Source: Catalinimonas alkaloidigena (GTDB lineage: Bacteria > Bacteroidota > Bacteroidia > Cytophagales > Flexibacteraceae). From it: 64,000 nucleotides of DNA. Both the position numbers and the translations under genes were made by a program. The notes under the pieces are model-generated. The model ran no database searches and was not told the origin of the DNA. It saw only the letters and a list, made by a program, of their open reading frames with translations. The stretch lies in contig NZ_FNFO01000001.1 in NCBI RefSeq assembly GCF_900100765.1, positions 1 through 64,000 on the forward strand, given 5' to 3'. Shown here piece after piece: positions 36,209 to 44,469 of this stretch. Position 1 is the stretch's first letter. Each line of letters opens with the position of its first letter.

Positions 36209-36242
36209 TGATCAAAGTCATTTTCTCCTCTGACGTGCCTCA
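36209..36242 (+). promoter_or_regulatory. Pair of Crp/Fnr-type boxes upstream of ccoH
   Basis: TGATCAAAGTCA (36209-36220) and TGACGTGCCTCA (36231-36242) both fit TGA-N6-TCA and are both followed by T. Their centres are 22 bp apart, two DNA turns, so two dimers could bind on one face of the helix. They lie 50 to 80 bp before the ccoH ATG, which suggests a second promoter for ccoH-safE-hemN. Confidence 0.6.
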
Positions 36243-36290
36243 TCTCCCTTTTTGCGGAAGCGACCGATCTTGCCCAAAAATCCGAATGCC

Positions 36291-36722
36291 ATGAATTGGG
36301 GCTATAAAATTCTTTTTGGATACCTGGGCTTTGTCGCGCTGATCGTCACCCTGGTGACGCTCTGTGTGCGGCAGGAGGTCTTCCTGGTTGCCGACGACTA
36401 TTACCGACAGGAAGTGGCCTACCAACAGCAGATCGACAAGATCGAAAACGCGCGCCGGTTGCCTCAGCGGCTGGCGATGAACTATGATCCCGACGGCCAG
36501 CAGGTCGTGTTCAGTTTCCCACAGCGGGAAGGTTGCCAGGGAGAGATTTACTTCTTCCGGCCGTCGGATGCGACGCAGGATTTCCGCATACCGGTGCAGA
36601 CCGAAGCCACCGGGCGGCAGGTGGTTCGGGTGCAGGCGAAACAACCGGGCCTGTGGCGCATCAAAATCACCTGGCAGGTGGGGGACCAGCAGTTCTACGA
36701 CGAACAGACGGTCGTGATCTGA
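36291..36722 (+). CDS. ccoH: FixH/CcoH family cbb3 oxidase assembly protein
   Basis: The 143-residue single-pass protein opens with MNWGYKILFGYLGFVALIVT and a VADDYYRQEVAYQQQIDKIEN motif, both typical of FixH/CcoH. The periplasmic rest (about 40-143) is an Ig-like domain with GLWRIKITWQVGDQQFY. CcoH stays bound to CcoNO and is needed for oxidase assembly. ATG 36291 is chosen over TTG 36252. It has its own boxes and is separated from ccoG by the stem-loop region. Confidence 0.88.
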   Translation: MNWGYKILFGYLGFVALIVTLVTLCVRQEVFLVADDYYRQEVAYQQQIDKIENARRLPQRLAMNYDPDGQQVVFSFPQREGCQGEIYFFRPSDATQDFRIPVQTEATGRQVVRVQAKQPGLWRIKITWQVGDQQFYDEQTVVI

Positions 36723-36787
36723 GTCGTGCAGGTTCGCCTGCAGTCGACCTGAACCTAACTATATATCAGCCATTTGTACCTCAACTC

Positions 36788-37465
36788 ATGTTACTCTGGA
36801 CGGCCTTCGTGGCGGGAATGATCGGAAGTTTTCACTGTGTCGGGATGTGCGGGCCGATTGCCCTGGCCATTCCCGGACGGACGGTCCTGAACCGCCTTGC
36901 CTATCAGCTGGGGCGGGTACTGACGTACGCCGCCCTGGGAGCCGTTGTGGGGCTGTTGGGCCGGAGCTTTGTGCAGGTGGGCTGGCAACACTACCTCGCA
37001 CTGACCGTGGGCCTGCTGATGTTGCTGCTGGCCGGGCTGCCTTCTACCTGGGCACCGCCGGTGCCAGGGTTGTACCATCTGACCAACGGGCTCAAAGCGC
37101 AATTCCGCGCGCTGCTGGGGCAGCGGTCGCTGCTGGCCTCGGGCATGGTAGGCATACTCAACGGCCTGTTGCCCTGTGGGTTGGTCTATGTGGCACTGGC
37201 GGGTGCCGTGGTGAGTGGCGATAGCCTGCAGGGCGCGGCCTATATGGCGCTCTTTGGCCTCGGTACGCTACCGCTGATGCTGGCGGTTTCGTTGGCCGGG
37301 GGGCTGATTCCGGTGCCGGTGCGACAGCGCATGCGCCGGGCGGTGCCCCTCTTCATCGTCGGGCTGGGGCTTTTGTTCATCCTACGTGGGCTCAACCTGG
37401 GCATTCCGTACGTAAGTCCGAAACTGCCGGTCGCCAAGGCCTCTTCGGAGGTGGTATGCCATTGA
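36788..37465 (+). CDS. SafE/TauE-like membrane protein (UreH domain, cytochrome biogenesis type)
   Basis: The 225-residue protein has about six helices, with the motif GMIGSFHCVGMCGPIALAIP at the start of the family and GILNGLLPCGLVYVAL in the second repeat. These Cys residues (HCVGMCGP and LPCG) match the COG2836 family that sits beside ccoH in many bacteria and is suspected to carry copper or a metal-related compound. The role is not proved. It is 65 bp after ccoH and 30 bp before hemN. Confidence 0.85.
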   Translation: MLLWTAFVAGMIGSFHCVGMCGPIALAIPGRTVLNRLAYQLGRVLTYAALGAVVGLLGRSFVQVGWQHYLALTVGLLMLLLAGLPSTWAPPVPGLYHLTNGLKAQFRALLGQRSLLASGMVGILNGLLPCGLVYVALAGAVVSGDSLQGAAYMALFGLGTLPLMLAVSLAGGLIPVPVRQRMRRAVPLFIVGLGLLFILRGLNLGIPYVSPKLPVAKASSEVVCH

Positions 37466-37495
37466 GTAATAGAGTGAGTGATTAACGATCAGCTA

Positions 37496-38851
37496 ATGAA
37501 TACGCATCTGATTCAGAAATACAACGTGCCCGGGCCGCGGTATACGAGTTACCCCACGGTGCCTTACTGGGACGAGACGCCGCCGACCGAGTCGACTTGG
37601 CTGGCTAACGTGCGCGCTACGTACGAGGCCACCCGGCACCAGGGCATCAGCCTGTACATTCACCTGCCTTACTGCGAACGTTTGTGTACCTACTGCGGAT
37701 GTACGACCCGCATCACGGTCAATCATGCGGTCGAAACGCCGTACATCGACGCCGTGCTGACCGAGTGGCAACTGTACCTCGATGCCCTGGGGGAAGCCCC
37801 TCTGATCAAAGAAATCCACCTGGGCGGCGGGACACCTACCTTTTTCAGTGCCGCGCACTTGCAGCGACTGGTACGGGGACTGACCCGTGGTGCCCGACTC
37901 AGTCCGGATGCGGATTTGAGTTTCGAAGCGCACCCGGCCAACACCACCGACGCCCATTTGCAGGCGTTGTACGACGTAGGCTTCCGGCGCCTGAGTCTGG
38001 GTATTCAGGATTTCGACCCGAATGTGCAGCGGATCATCAACCGGCGGCAGTCGTTTGCGGAGGTGCAGGCGGTCACCGAAAGCGCCCGTAACCTCGGGTA
38101 CAATTCCATCAACTTCGACCTGATTTACGGCCTTCCGTTGCAAAACGCGCACACCATGGCGCAGACGCTGGCCTACACTGCCGCCCTGCAACCCGACCGC
38201 ATTGCGTTCTACAGCTACGCGCACGTGCCGTGGCTCAAACCGGCGCAACGATCGTTCGAAGCGTTTCTGCCCTCCGGCGAAGCCAAGCGCGCGCTGTACG
38301 AACAGGGGAAGCAAAGCCTGGAAGCCCGAGGCTACCGGGAAATTGGGATGGATCACTTTGCGTTGCCGACCGATGCCCTTCACCGCTCCGCACAGGCCGG
38401 TACGCTGCATCGGAACTTTATGGGCTACACACCGCACCAGACGCAACTCCTGATCGGGCTGGGAGCGTCGGCCATCGGCGATGCCTGGACGGCCTTTGCG
38501 CAGAACCCGAAAGCGGTGGAGCCTTACCTGGAAAGCCTCCGCGCGGGGCGTCTGCCGTTGCAGAAGGGCCACGTGCTGACGGACGAAGATCTCGTGCTGC
38601 GGCAACACATTCTGGCACTGATGTGCCGCCTGGAAACCCGCTGGAATCCCCTGTTGCCCGAAAACGAGGTCCTGAATCAGGCGCAGGAACGGTTGCAGGA
38701 ACTGGAAGACGATCGCCTGATCGAACAAGGCCCCGGCTACGTGCGGGTGCTTCCCGAGGGCCAGCCTTTTGTCCGCAACGTGTGTATGGCCTTCGATGCG
38801 CGTCTCTGGAACCGCCGCGCTGCCTCTCCTCTTTTTAGCCAAACCGTCTAA
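37496..38851 (+). CDS. hemN: Oxygen-independent coproporphyrinogen III oxidase HemN
   Basis: The N-terminus YNVPGPRYTSYPTVPYW is specific to true HemN as opposed to HemW. The radical-SAM cluster is C60-x3-C64-x2-C67 in YCERLCTYCGC, followed by HLGGGTPTFF and the NFDLIYGLP motif. The 451-residue enzyme converts coproporphyrinogen III to protoporphyrinogen IX without oxygen. The setting in the cbb3 island supports a low-oxygen role in supplying haem for the oxidase. ATG 37496 matches the family start. Confidence 0.95.
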   Translation: MNTHLIQKYNVPGPRYTSYPTVPYWDETPPTESTWLANVRATYEATRHQGISLYIHLPYCERLCTYCGCTTRITVNHAVETPYIDAVLTEWQLYLDALGEAPLIKEIHLGGGTPTFFSAAHLQRLVRGLTRGARLSPDADLSFEAHPANTTDAHLQALYDVGFRRLSLGIQDFDPNVQRIINRRQSFAEVQAVTESARNLGYNSINFDLIYGLPLQNAHTMAQTLAYTAALQPDRIAFYSYAHVPWLKPAQRSFEAFLPSGEAKRALYEQGKQSLEARGYREIGMDHFALPTDALHRSAQAGTLHRNFMGYTPHQTQLLIGLGASAIGDAWTAFAQNPKAVEPYLESLRAGRLPLQKGHVLTDEDLVLRQHILALMCRLETRWNPLLPENEVLNQAQERLQELEDDRLIEQGPGYVRVLPEGQPFVRNVCMAFDARLWNRRAASPLFSQTV

Positions 38852-38861
38852 GCTTACTGAC

Positions 38862-39488
38862 ATGGAACGCCCTTTTTCACCTTCGTACACGCGCAATTCG
38901 GCCGGCGATTCATTTTCGTCGGCTCAGAAAGTAGCGCAACTCAACCAGTGGCTGGAATCCTGCGCGGCCGAACAGCACGCCAACCGGCGGCTGACCCCCG
39001 AAGAGCTGGCGCAGTGCCCTACCGAGCTGGTGGTGGCCTATCTCAAGCACCAGCACTACGTGTTCATCAAAAAACGATTGCCCTACCTCAACTACCTGGT
39101 GCGCAACCTGCACGGCCACCTTTCGGCAGCGGTGCAGGATCTGCAGTTCATCTTCCCGATTTTTCTACACGATTTTATCGAGCACGTGTATCAGGAAGAA
39201 GATACCTTGTTTGCGCGTGTACTGGCGCTGGAAAACAAGCAACTCGATGCTACGCTGCCCTCGCTGGCCGATATGGCACGGCACCACGCGCACGACGATA
39301 TTTTGCGGGGCGTGCGGGAGATGACCCACCGGTACCGGATCGGCAAAGACGTCGATCTTTCAGAGCATGTGCTGCTGACGGCCCTGCGGCTGATCGACGA
39401 AGAGATGGCACAGCACAACCGGATTGAGGACGAAGTGCTGCTGCCGCGGGCCGTCGCGCTGGAGGCCCAACTGCGGCTTGCGGAGTAA
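38862..39488 (+). CDS. Hemerythrin-like di-iron protein (RIC/YtfE-related)
   Basis: The 208-residue helical protein has the di-iron ligand set in a hemerythrin order: H63/H65, H103-x4-H108 with E112/E113, H142-x-H144, and H185 with E189/E191 (EMAQHNRIEDEVLLPRAVAL, one ligand block). It resembles RIC/YtfE, which repairs Fe-S and di-iron centres damaged by nitric oxide or peroxide, but lacks its N-terminal ScdA domain. The gene follows hemN by 10 bp and is the last in the cbb3 island, so a role in oxygen or NO protection is inferred. Confidence 0.82.
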   Translation: MERPFSPSYTRNSAGDSFSSAQKVAQLNQWLESCAAEQHANRRLTPEELAQCPTELVVAYLKHQHYVFIKKRLPYLNYLVRNLHGHLSAAVQDLQFIFPIFLHDFIEHVYQEEDTLFARVLALENKQLDATLPSLADMARHHAHDDILRGVREMTHRYRIGKDVDLSEHVLLTALRLIDEEMAQHNRIEDEVLLPRAVALEAQLRLAE

Positions 39489-39832
39489 TCAGCCTTTACT
39501 TTTTTGAAGATTTCCAGACCGCCCGGGCGGTGGCTGGTTCTTTTGCAGGCTTGGGAACAACACGTCCATGCGTGCCGATGGTATCTTTTTAAGAGACACC
39601 CGAGCTAAGTAGCCATAGAGGCGGTTGCTGTTCCAATTTTTTTAGTGACTTGTACGGAATGAAGAGCTGGATATAGTTGGAAATGTGCAATTATATGCTC
39701 GGAAGATTCCCCCGTTGTTTTTGCTGAGACCGGATAAGGGAGCTGTATTTACTGGTCTGTAATGCTTATCTTTGCGGCCTCTGCACGTAACGTGCCCACT
39801 GGTTATTACACTTCAAAATACTACTGACGGCT
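39489..39832. other. Intergenic gap (344 bp) with a promoter and a palindrome
   Basis: No gene is seen here. A perfect 14-bp palindrome, ACCGCCCGGGCGGT, lies at 39528-39541. A perfect -7 element, TATCTTTG, lies at 39767-39774 with TTTA at 39748-39751 as a weak -33 match, and probably drives the OmpA-like gene at 39833. Base composition is more AT-rich than in the neighbouring genes. Confidence 0.7.
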
Positions 39833-40231
39833 ATGGGGATATTCCAATTTGTGCTTATGGTTTCACTTTGGTTTTCGGGAGGCAAGCAAGGTGAAGCAAA
39901 AGTACCTACGAATCGCTCGGATGCGATGCCTATCGTGGAGTTTCAGTACGGAACCACAGACCTGACCGAGGCGGGAGAACAGACGCTCGGGCAACTGGGA
40001 AACTACCTGCGCGATAGCCTGGACCCGGCGCATTTTCGCTTTGTGCTCTACAGCGAAATCAGCGAAAAAGAACTCAAACAAGACCAATTTCTGGATTACA
40101 AACGCTGCAAAGTGGTGATCGACGCCCTGAAAAAGACGGGGGTAGAGTCGGATCTCTTTATGATGCGCGACTCGTACGTCAACAACTCCATCAAAGCATC
40201 GGGCGTGATGTATTACGTGATGGGTGAATAG
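39833..40231 (+). CDS. Small exported protein resembling an OmpA C-terminal fold
   Basis: The 132-residue protein begins with a hydrophobic segment (MGIFQFVLMVSLWFSGG). The mature part has an OmpA-like order: VEFQYGTTDLTEAGEQTLGQL as the first strand-helix, FRFVLYSEIS as the second strand, and DYKRCKVVIDALKKTGVES as the peptidoglycan-binding helix where OmpA has RA-x2-V-x2-L. The Asp and Arg that bind diaminopimelate in OmpA are not obvious, so peptidoglycan binding is doubtful. It is a single gene with its own promoter and terminator. Confidence 0.65.
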   Translation: MGIFQFVLMVSLWFSGGKQGEAKVPTNRSDAMPIVEFQYGTTDLTEAGEQTLGQLGNYLRDSLDPAHFRFVLYSEISEKELKQDQFLDYKRCKVVIDALKKTGVESDLFMMRDSYVNNSIKASGVMYYVMGE

Positions 40232-40261
40232 CGCCTTCAGACGTACAGCCACCCAACCCCA

Positions 40262-40309
40262 AGCGGTTGATGGAGCATAAACCCTCCGTCGACCGCTTTT
40301 TTTGTGCCG
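40262..40309 (+). terminator. Terminator after the OmpA-like gene
   Basis: AGCGGT-TGAT-GGAG pairs with CTCC-GTCG-ACCGCT across an 8-nt loop (with one G-T and one mismatched step), followed by T7. It lies 30 bp after the stop codon at 40231. Confidence 0.85.
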
Positions 40310-40414
40310 TTCGTGAAGAAATCGCCTCAGAATTCGTGATCGATCTGAAACCAAACTTGATGGGAGGAGTTAAATGTAACTAAATGCTATTTTTTAATCT
40401 TGAATGCTTTGATT

Positions 40415-41266
40415 ATGAAACGATTAGCGGGTAAAGTGGCTATTGTTACCGGTGCTGGTACAGGTATCGGTGAGGCGATTGCCCATAAGTTTTCGCTAGA
40501 AGGTGCCCAACTGGTGCTTAACGGATTACCGGACGATCCGGTCGTAGACGTGGCGGCGGCCATCAACGAACGCGGTGGGGAAGCGGTCGCCTACGTAGGC
40601 GACGTGTCGGAAGAATTGCACGCGCAGGCCTGTGTGCAGAAGGCCCTTGAAACGTACGGGAAACTGGATATTTTGATCAACAACGCCGGTATGCAACTGA
40701 ACATTACGGAACTGACCGAGTACGAGGTGTCGATCTTCGATCAGTTGCTGCGAAACAACCTGCGGACGGCTTTTCTGATGACCAAACATGCGTTGCCCCA
40801 CCTGCAAAAGACCCGCGGAAACGTGGTGTCGGCTGGATCGGAAGCGGGCTTCAATGGTCTGGCGCAGAATACCCCGTACGGCGGGACCAAAGGCTTTATC
40901 CATTCGTTCATGAAGGGCGTCGCGGTCGAACAGGCCCAATACGGCGTGCGGGCCAACTGTGTGTGCCCCGGACCGATCGATACGGCCTGGACGCACAAGG
41001 AAACCGGCTCAATGGATAAGAAGATGGAGAAAATGCTGATTCAGGCTACGCCGATGGGGCGCCGCGGCACCACTGAAGAAATCGCCAACGTGTACGCCTT
41101 TCTGGCCTCAGATGAAGCCAGTTACGTGACCGGAGCCCTCTGGCTGGTTGACGGCGGTGTAACGGTGGCCAAAGGCCCCGTGGGCGACCAGGTGCCCAGC
41201 GAATTGCAAAAAGAACCGAAAGGATTTCTGAATCTGGAACACGAGCGCGACAGTACGCGCGGTTAA
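40415..41266 (+). CDS. Short-chain dehydrogenase/reductase (SDR)
   Basis: The 283-residue enzyme has the classical SDR cofactor motif TGAGTGIG at residues 12-19, NNAG (ILINNAGMQ), and the catalytic set Ser142, Tyr155 and Lys159 (YGGTK). An extra C-terminal tail of about 25 residues follows the usual ASYVTGALWLVDGGV end. Substrate is unknown; glucose-1-dehydrogenase-like and 3-oxoacyl reductase-like forms are close. ATG 40415 is chosen. It is separated from fabG by a likely terminator. Confidence 0.87.
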   Translation: MKRLAGKVAIVTGAGTGIGEAIAHKFSLEGAQLVLNGLPDDPVVDVAAAINERGGEAVAYVGDVSEELHAQACVQKALETYGKLDILINNAGMQLNITELTEYEVSIFDQLLRNNLRTAFLMTKHALPHLQKTRGNVVSAGSEAGFNGLAQNTPYGGTKGFIHSFMKGVAVEQAQYGVRANCVCPGPIDTAWTHKETGSMDKKMEKMLIQATPMGRRGTTEEIANVYAFLASDEASYVTGALWLVDGGVTVAKGPVGDQVPSELQKEPKGFLNLEHERDSTRG

Positions 41267-41297
41267 GACATAGGAGAGAGGATGAGTTGAAAGAGCG

Positions 41298-41334
41298 CAG
41301 CGCCGTTCCTGTCATAGGGGCGGCGCTGTTGCTT
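41298..41334 (+). terminator. Likely terminator after the SDR gene
   Basis: CAGCGCCG and CGGCGCTG form an 8-bp stem with a 15-nt loop, followed by a short T-containing tail (TTGCTTT). The tail is weak for a rho-independent terminator. Confidence 0.55.
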
Positions 41335-41478
41335 TACAGGCGCGTCGAGGGGAACCTTAGGGCAGGGGGAAGCGGCCCGCCCGTGGCCTCGGTTGTAGTT
41401 TTAGCGGCTTCCCGTTACTTTGCCGGTCCTTTGCCCTGCGGGGCTGAACCACACTCCTAACGTATCCATCACCTTTGC

Positions 41479-42225
41479 ATGAAGTTACTCGAAAATAAAG
41501 TTGCTCTCGTGACGGGAGCCTCCAAAGGCATCGGCCGGTCCATCGCTCAAAAATTTGCGGAAGAAGGCGCACACGTCGCCTTCACCTACTTGTCGAACGT
41601 CGAAAAAGGCCAGGCACTGGAGCAAGAGCTGCAGGCACTGGGCATCAAGGCCAAAGGCTTTCGGTCCGATGCTTCCGATTTTGCGGCGGCCGGCCAACTG
41701 GTCGACGACGTCGTGAAAGAGTTCGGACAACTCGATGTGCTGGTGAACAATGCCGGGGTAACGCAGGACGGGCTGTTGATGCGCATGAGCGAAGAGCAGT
41801 GGGACCGCGTGATCAACATCAACCTGAAATCGGTATTCAACCTGACCAAGGCCGCCACGCGCACGTTTATGAAACAGCGCAGCGGCTCCATCATCAACCT
41901 GACGTCGGTTGTGGGGCTACGTGGCAACGCCGGACAAGCCAACTACGCAGCCTCGAAGGCGGGCATCATCGGGTTTACAAAATCGGTCGCGCTTGAACTA
42001 GGCTCGCGCGGGGTTCGTTCTAACGCTATTGCGCCGGGTTTTATCGAGACGGAGATGACCGGCGAACTCGATCCCAAGGTCGTGGAAGAGTGGAAAGCGG
42101 GCATTCCGCTGAAGCGCGGCGGCACCCCCGAAGACGTAGCCAACTGCGCCACTTTTCTGGCGTCCGATTTATCGACGTATATTACCGGACAAGTCCTGCA
42201 GGTAGACGGCGGTATGCTGACGTAA
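41479..42225 (+). CDS. fabG: 3-oxoacyl-[acyl-carrier-protein] reductase FabG
   Basis: The 248-residue SDR has TGASKGIG at residues 12-19, VLVNNAGVTQDGLLMRM, catalytic Ser143, Tyr156 and Lys160 (NYAASKAG) and the C-terminal ITGQVLQVDGGM, all specific to FabG. It reduces 3-oxoacyl-ACP with NADPH in fatty acid elongation. It stands alone here; acpP and fabF are found about 20 kb away in the same window. A TTACTTTG element at 41415-41422 is a near match to a -7 box. Confidence 0.93.
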   Translation: MKLLENKVALVTGASKGIGRSIAQKFAEEGAHVAFTYLSNVEKGQALEQELQALGIKAKGFRSDASDFAAAGQLVDDVVKEFGQLDVLVNNAGVTQDGLLMRMSEEQWDRVININLKSVFNLTKAATRTFMKQRSGSIINLTSVVGLRGNAGQANYAASKAGIIGFTKSVALELGSRGVRSNAIAPGFIETEMTGELDPKVVEEWKAGIPLKRGGTPEDVANCATFLASDLSTYITGQVLQVDGGMLT

Positions 42226-42341
42226 AGGTCAGCACGGATGGTCGGATTTTTTAGGGATCTATCACATTTTCACCGTCTTATCGTTGGACAGAAAACGATT
42301 GTTCTCCAAGCAAAACAGAAGCCGGGTCTGAGACCGTCCGC

Positions 42342-44423
42342 ATGAATAGATTCGAATTACTTACCCAGTATTCTCCCTGGTTTTACATTTTATGTCTGCT
42401 GGTCGGCGGGATCTACGCCGTCGCGCTGTACTTCCGGGCGCCCATGCCCTGGAGCAATGGCGTGAACCGCCTGTTGGCCGTGGCCCGTTTTCTGCTGGTG
42501 TCGCTGCTGTGTTTCCTGCTGTTGGGGCCTTTTGTGCGGCGCATTCGCAACACGGCCGAAAACCCGACGGTGGTGCTGGCGGTGGACGACTCCGAATCGG
42601 TGCGGCTGGGCAGCGACTCAGCAGCGGTGCAGGGCCTGATGGCGTCGCTGGAACAGACGGCCGAGCAACTGCGCAACGAAGAAGTCAACGTCGAGATCCG
42701 CTCGTTGTCGGGCCGGGTGAATCAGGTCGATAGCCTGACGTTCCGGCAGCCGACCACCGACCTGACCGAACTGCTGACGGGGGTGCAGAGCGACTACGAA
42801 AACCGGAACCTGGGGGGCGTTGTGCTGGTGTCCGACGGCATCTACAACCAGGGCATTTCGCCGGCGTACCGCAATTTTGGCTTTCCGGTTTATGCCATCG
42901 GTGTGGGCGATACCACTCCCAAACAGGACCTGAACCTGAAGGCGGTCTATTACAACAAAATCGCCTATCTGGGCAACCGTTTTCCGATCGTGGCCGAAGT
43001 ACAAAACGCCGGCTTCGCCGGGCAGGAGGCCGTGGTGCGTCTGCGGCAACGCGGCAAAGTGCTCGCGACCGAGCGGCTGCCCCTGAACGAGGCCGATGGG
43101 TTGCAGCAAGTGACGTTCTACGCGTCGTCGCAGGAGAAAGGCATGCAACGCTACGAAGTAGAAGTGCAGCCGCTGGAGCAGGAATTTACGACGCAAAACA
43201 ATGTGCGCAGTGCCTACGTCGACATCATCGACGCACGGGAAAAAATCCTGATTGTGGCGCGCTCACCGCATCCCGACATCAAAGCAATTCGCAGTGCGCT
43301 GGAAGAGCAGGAAGATTACGAAGTGGTGGTGCACATTCCGGGAGTGAACGACCTGCCCGACGATCAGTACGACCTGATCATTTTCCACCAGTTGCCTACG
43401 TTCAACGGCAGTGGCAACTCCCTGGTGACCCAGTTGACCAAGGGCAACAAACCCGTCTGGTACATTCTGGGAAGCCAGACTGACCTGAATACGTTCAACA
43501 GTGTGAACGGTGCCTTGACTGTCAGTGCCCGCGGACGCCAGCGCGACAACGTGACCGGCTCGCTCAACCCGAATTTTACCCGCTTCCGCATCGAAAACGC
43601 CTTGCAGACGCTGTTGCCCCGGTTCCCGCCGCTGTCGGTGCCGTTCGGGGAATTCAGCATGTCGACGGGTACGGAAACCGTGCTTTCGCAGCGCGTGGGC
43701 CGGGTTGAAACGGACAAGTCGTTGCTGGTTTATCGGCAGAACGGCGGACAGAAAACCGCTGTGCTGGTCGGCGAAGGGTTGTGGCAATGGCGCTTGCAGG
43801 AATACGAACTCACCGAAAAACAGGAGGCCACCGACGAACTGATTCTGAAGCTGGTGCAGCTTCTTTCGGCCAAGGAAGACAAACGGCAGTTCCGCGTTAC
43901 GCCCATCACCGACGAGTTTCTGGAGGCCGATCGGGTGGTATTCGACGTGGAGATTTACAACGACATTTACGAGAAGATCTACAACCAGAAGGTCGAGCTG
44001 CGCATCACCAACGAGGAAAACGAGACCACGAGCTACTCGTTCGTGAACAGCGAAAGCAACTCGCGGCTCGACATCGGGAGTTTGCCGCAGGGAGTTTACT
44101 CGTACCGGGCCACCACGCCCATCAACGGCAAGACGGAAGTCAGTACCGGGCAATTTTCGATTCGCCGGCCCGAGCTGGAAGCGCTCAACCTCACCGCCGA
44201 CTACGATCTGTTGCGGCAGGTAGCGACGCAAACGGGTGGGCAGTTTTTCACGGCGTCGCAACTGGGCGAGCTGCAAAACTACCTGGCGACCAACCAGCCC
44301 AAGCCCCTGATCCGCTCCAGCGAAGACCTGACCGAACTGATCAACGTCGAGTGGCTCTTTTTTGTGCTACTGGCGCTCGTGTCGCTCGAATGGTTCCTGC
44401 GCAAGTACCAGGGAGCGTACTGA
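42342..44423 (+). CDS. Membrane-anchored VWA-type protein
   Basis: The 693-residue protein has two N-terminal helices (about 14-32 and 45-65), then a von Willebrand A-like domain with a MIDAS-type D-x-S-x-S sequence in LAVDDSESVRLGSDS and GVVLVSDGIYN. A long Ig-like/beta-rich middle follows (YEVEVQPLEQEF), and a C-terminal helix (VEWLFFVLLALVSLEWFL). This layout is common in Bacteroidota but has no proven role; Bat-type aerotolerance proteins are related in design. The neighbour at 45066 is a DUF58 protein that usually acts with such VWA proteins. Confidence 0.75.
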   Translation: MNRFELLTQYSPWFYILCLLVGGIYAVALYFRAPMPWSNGVNRLLAVARFLLVSLLCFLLLGPFVRRIRNTAENPTVVLAVDDSESVRLGSDSAAVQGLMASLEQTAEQLRNEEVNVEIRSLSGRVNQVDSLTFRQPTTDLTELLTGVQSDYENRNLGGVVLVSDGIYNQGISPAYRNFGFPVYAIGVGDTTPKQDLNLKAVYYNKIAYLGNRFPIVAEVQNAGFAGQEAVVRLRQRGKVLATERLPLNEADGLQQVTFYASSQEKGMQRYEVEVQPLEQEFTTQNNVRSAYVDIIDAREKILIVARSPHPDIKAIRSALEEQEDYEVVVHIPGVNDLPDDQYDLIIFHQLPTFNGSGNSLVTQLTKGNKPVWYILGSQTDLNTFNSVNGALTVSARGRQRDNVTGSLNPNFTRFRIENALQTLLPRFPPLSVPFGEFSMSTGTETVLSQRVGRVETDKSLLVYRQNGGQKTAVLVGEGLWQWRLQEYELTEKQEATDELILKLVQLLSAKEDKRQFRVTPITDEFLEADRVVFDVEIYNDIYEKIYNQKVELRITNEENETTSYSFVNSESNSRLDIGSLPQGVYSYRATTPINGKTEVSTGQFSIRRPELEALNLTADYDLLRQVATQTGGQFFTASQLGELQNYLATNQPKPLIRSSEDLTELINVEWLFFVLLALVSLEWFLRKYQGAY

Positions 44424-44469
44424 TTCTCGCCTGTATGCCGTATACTTGCGGCACACTCCCATACGCTTT

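Noticed and set aside
36018-36243. Minus-strand frames in the ccoG-ccoH gap
   Set aside because: They have low-complexity, database-artefact-like content (NRTRDLRLLTYHLPP) and cross regulatory boxes and stem-loops; no domain is seen.
37478-37496. TGA-N7-TCA upstream of hemN as a seventh box
   Set aside because: The spacer has seven bases (TGATTAACGATCA), which breaks the twofold spacing of the other six sites.
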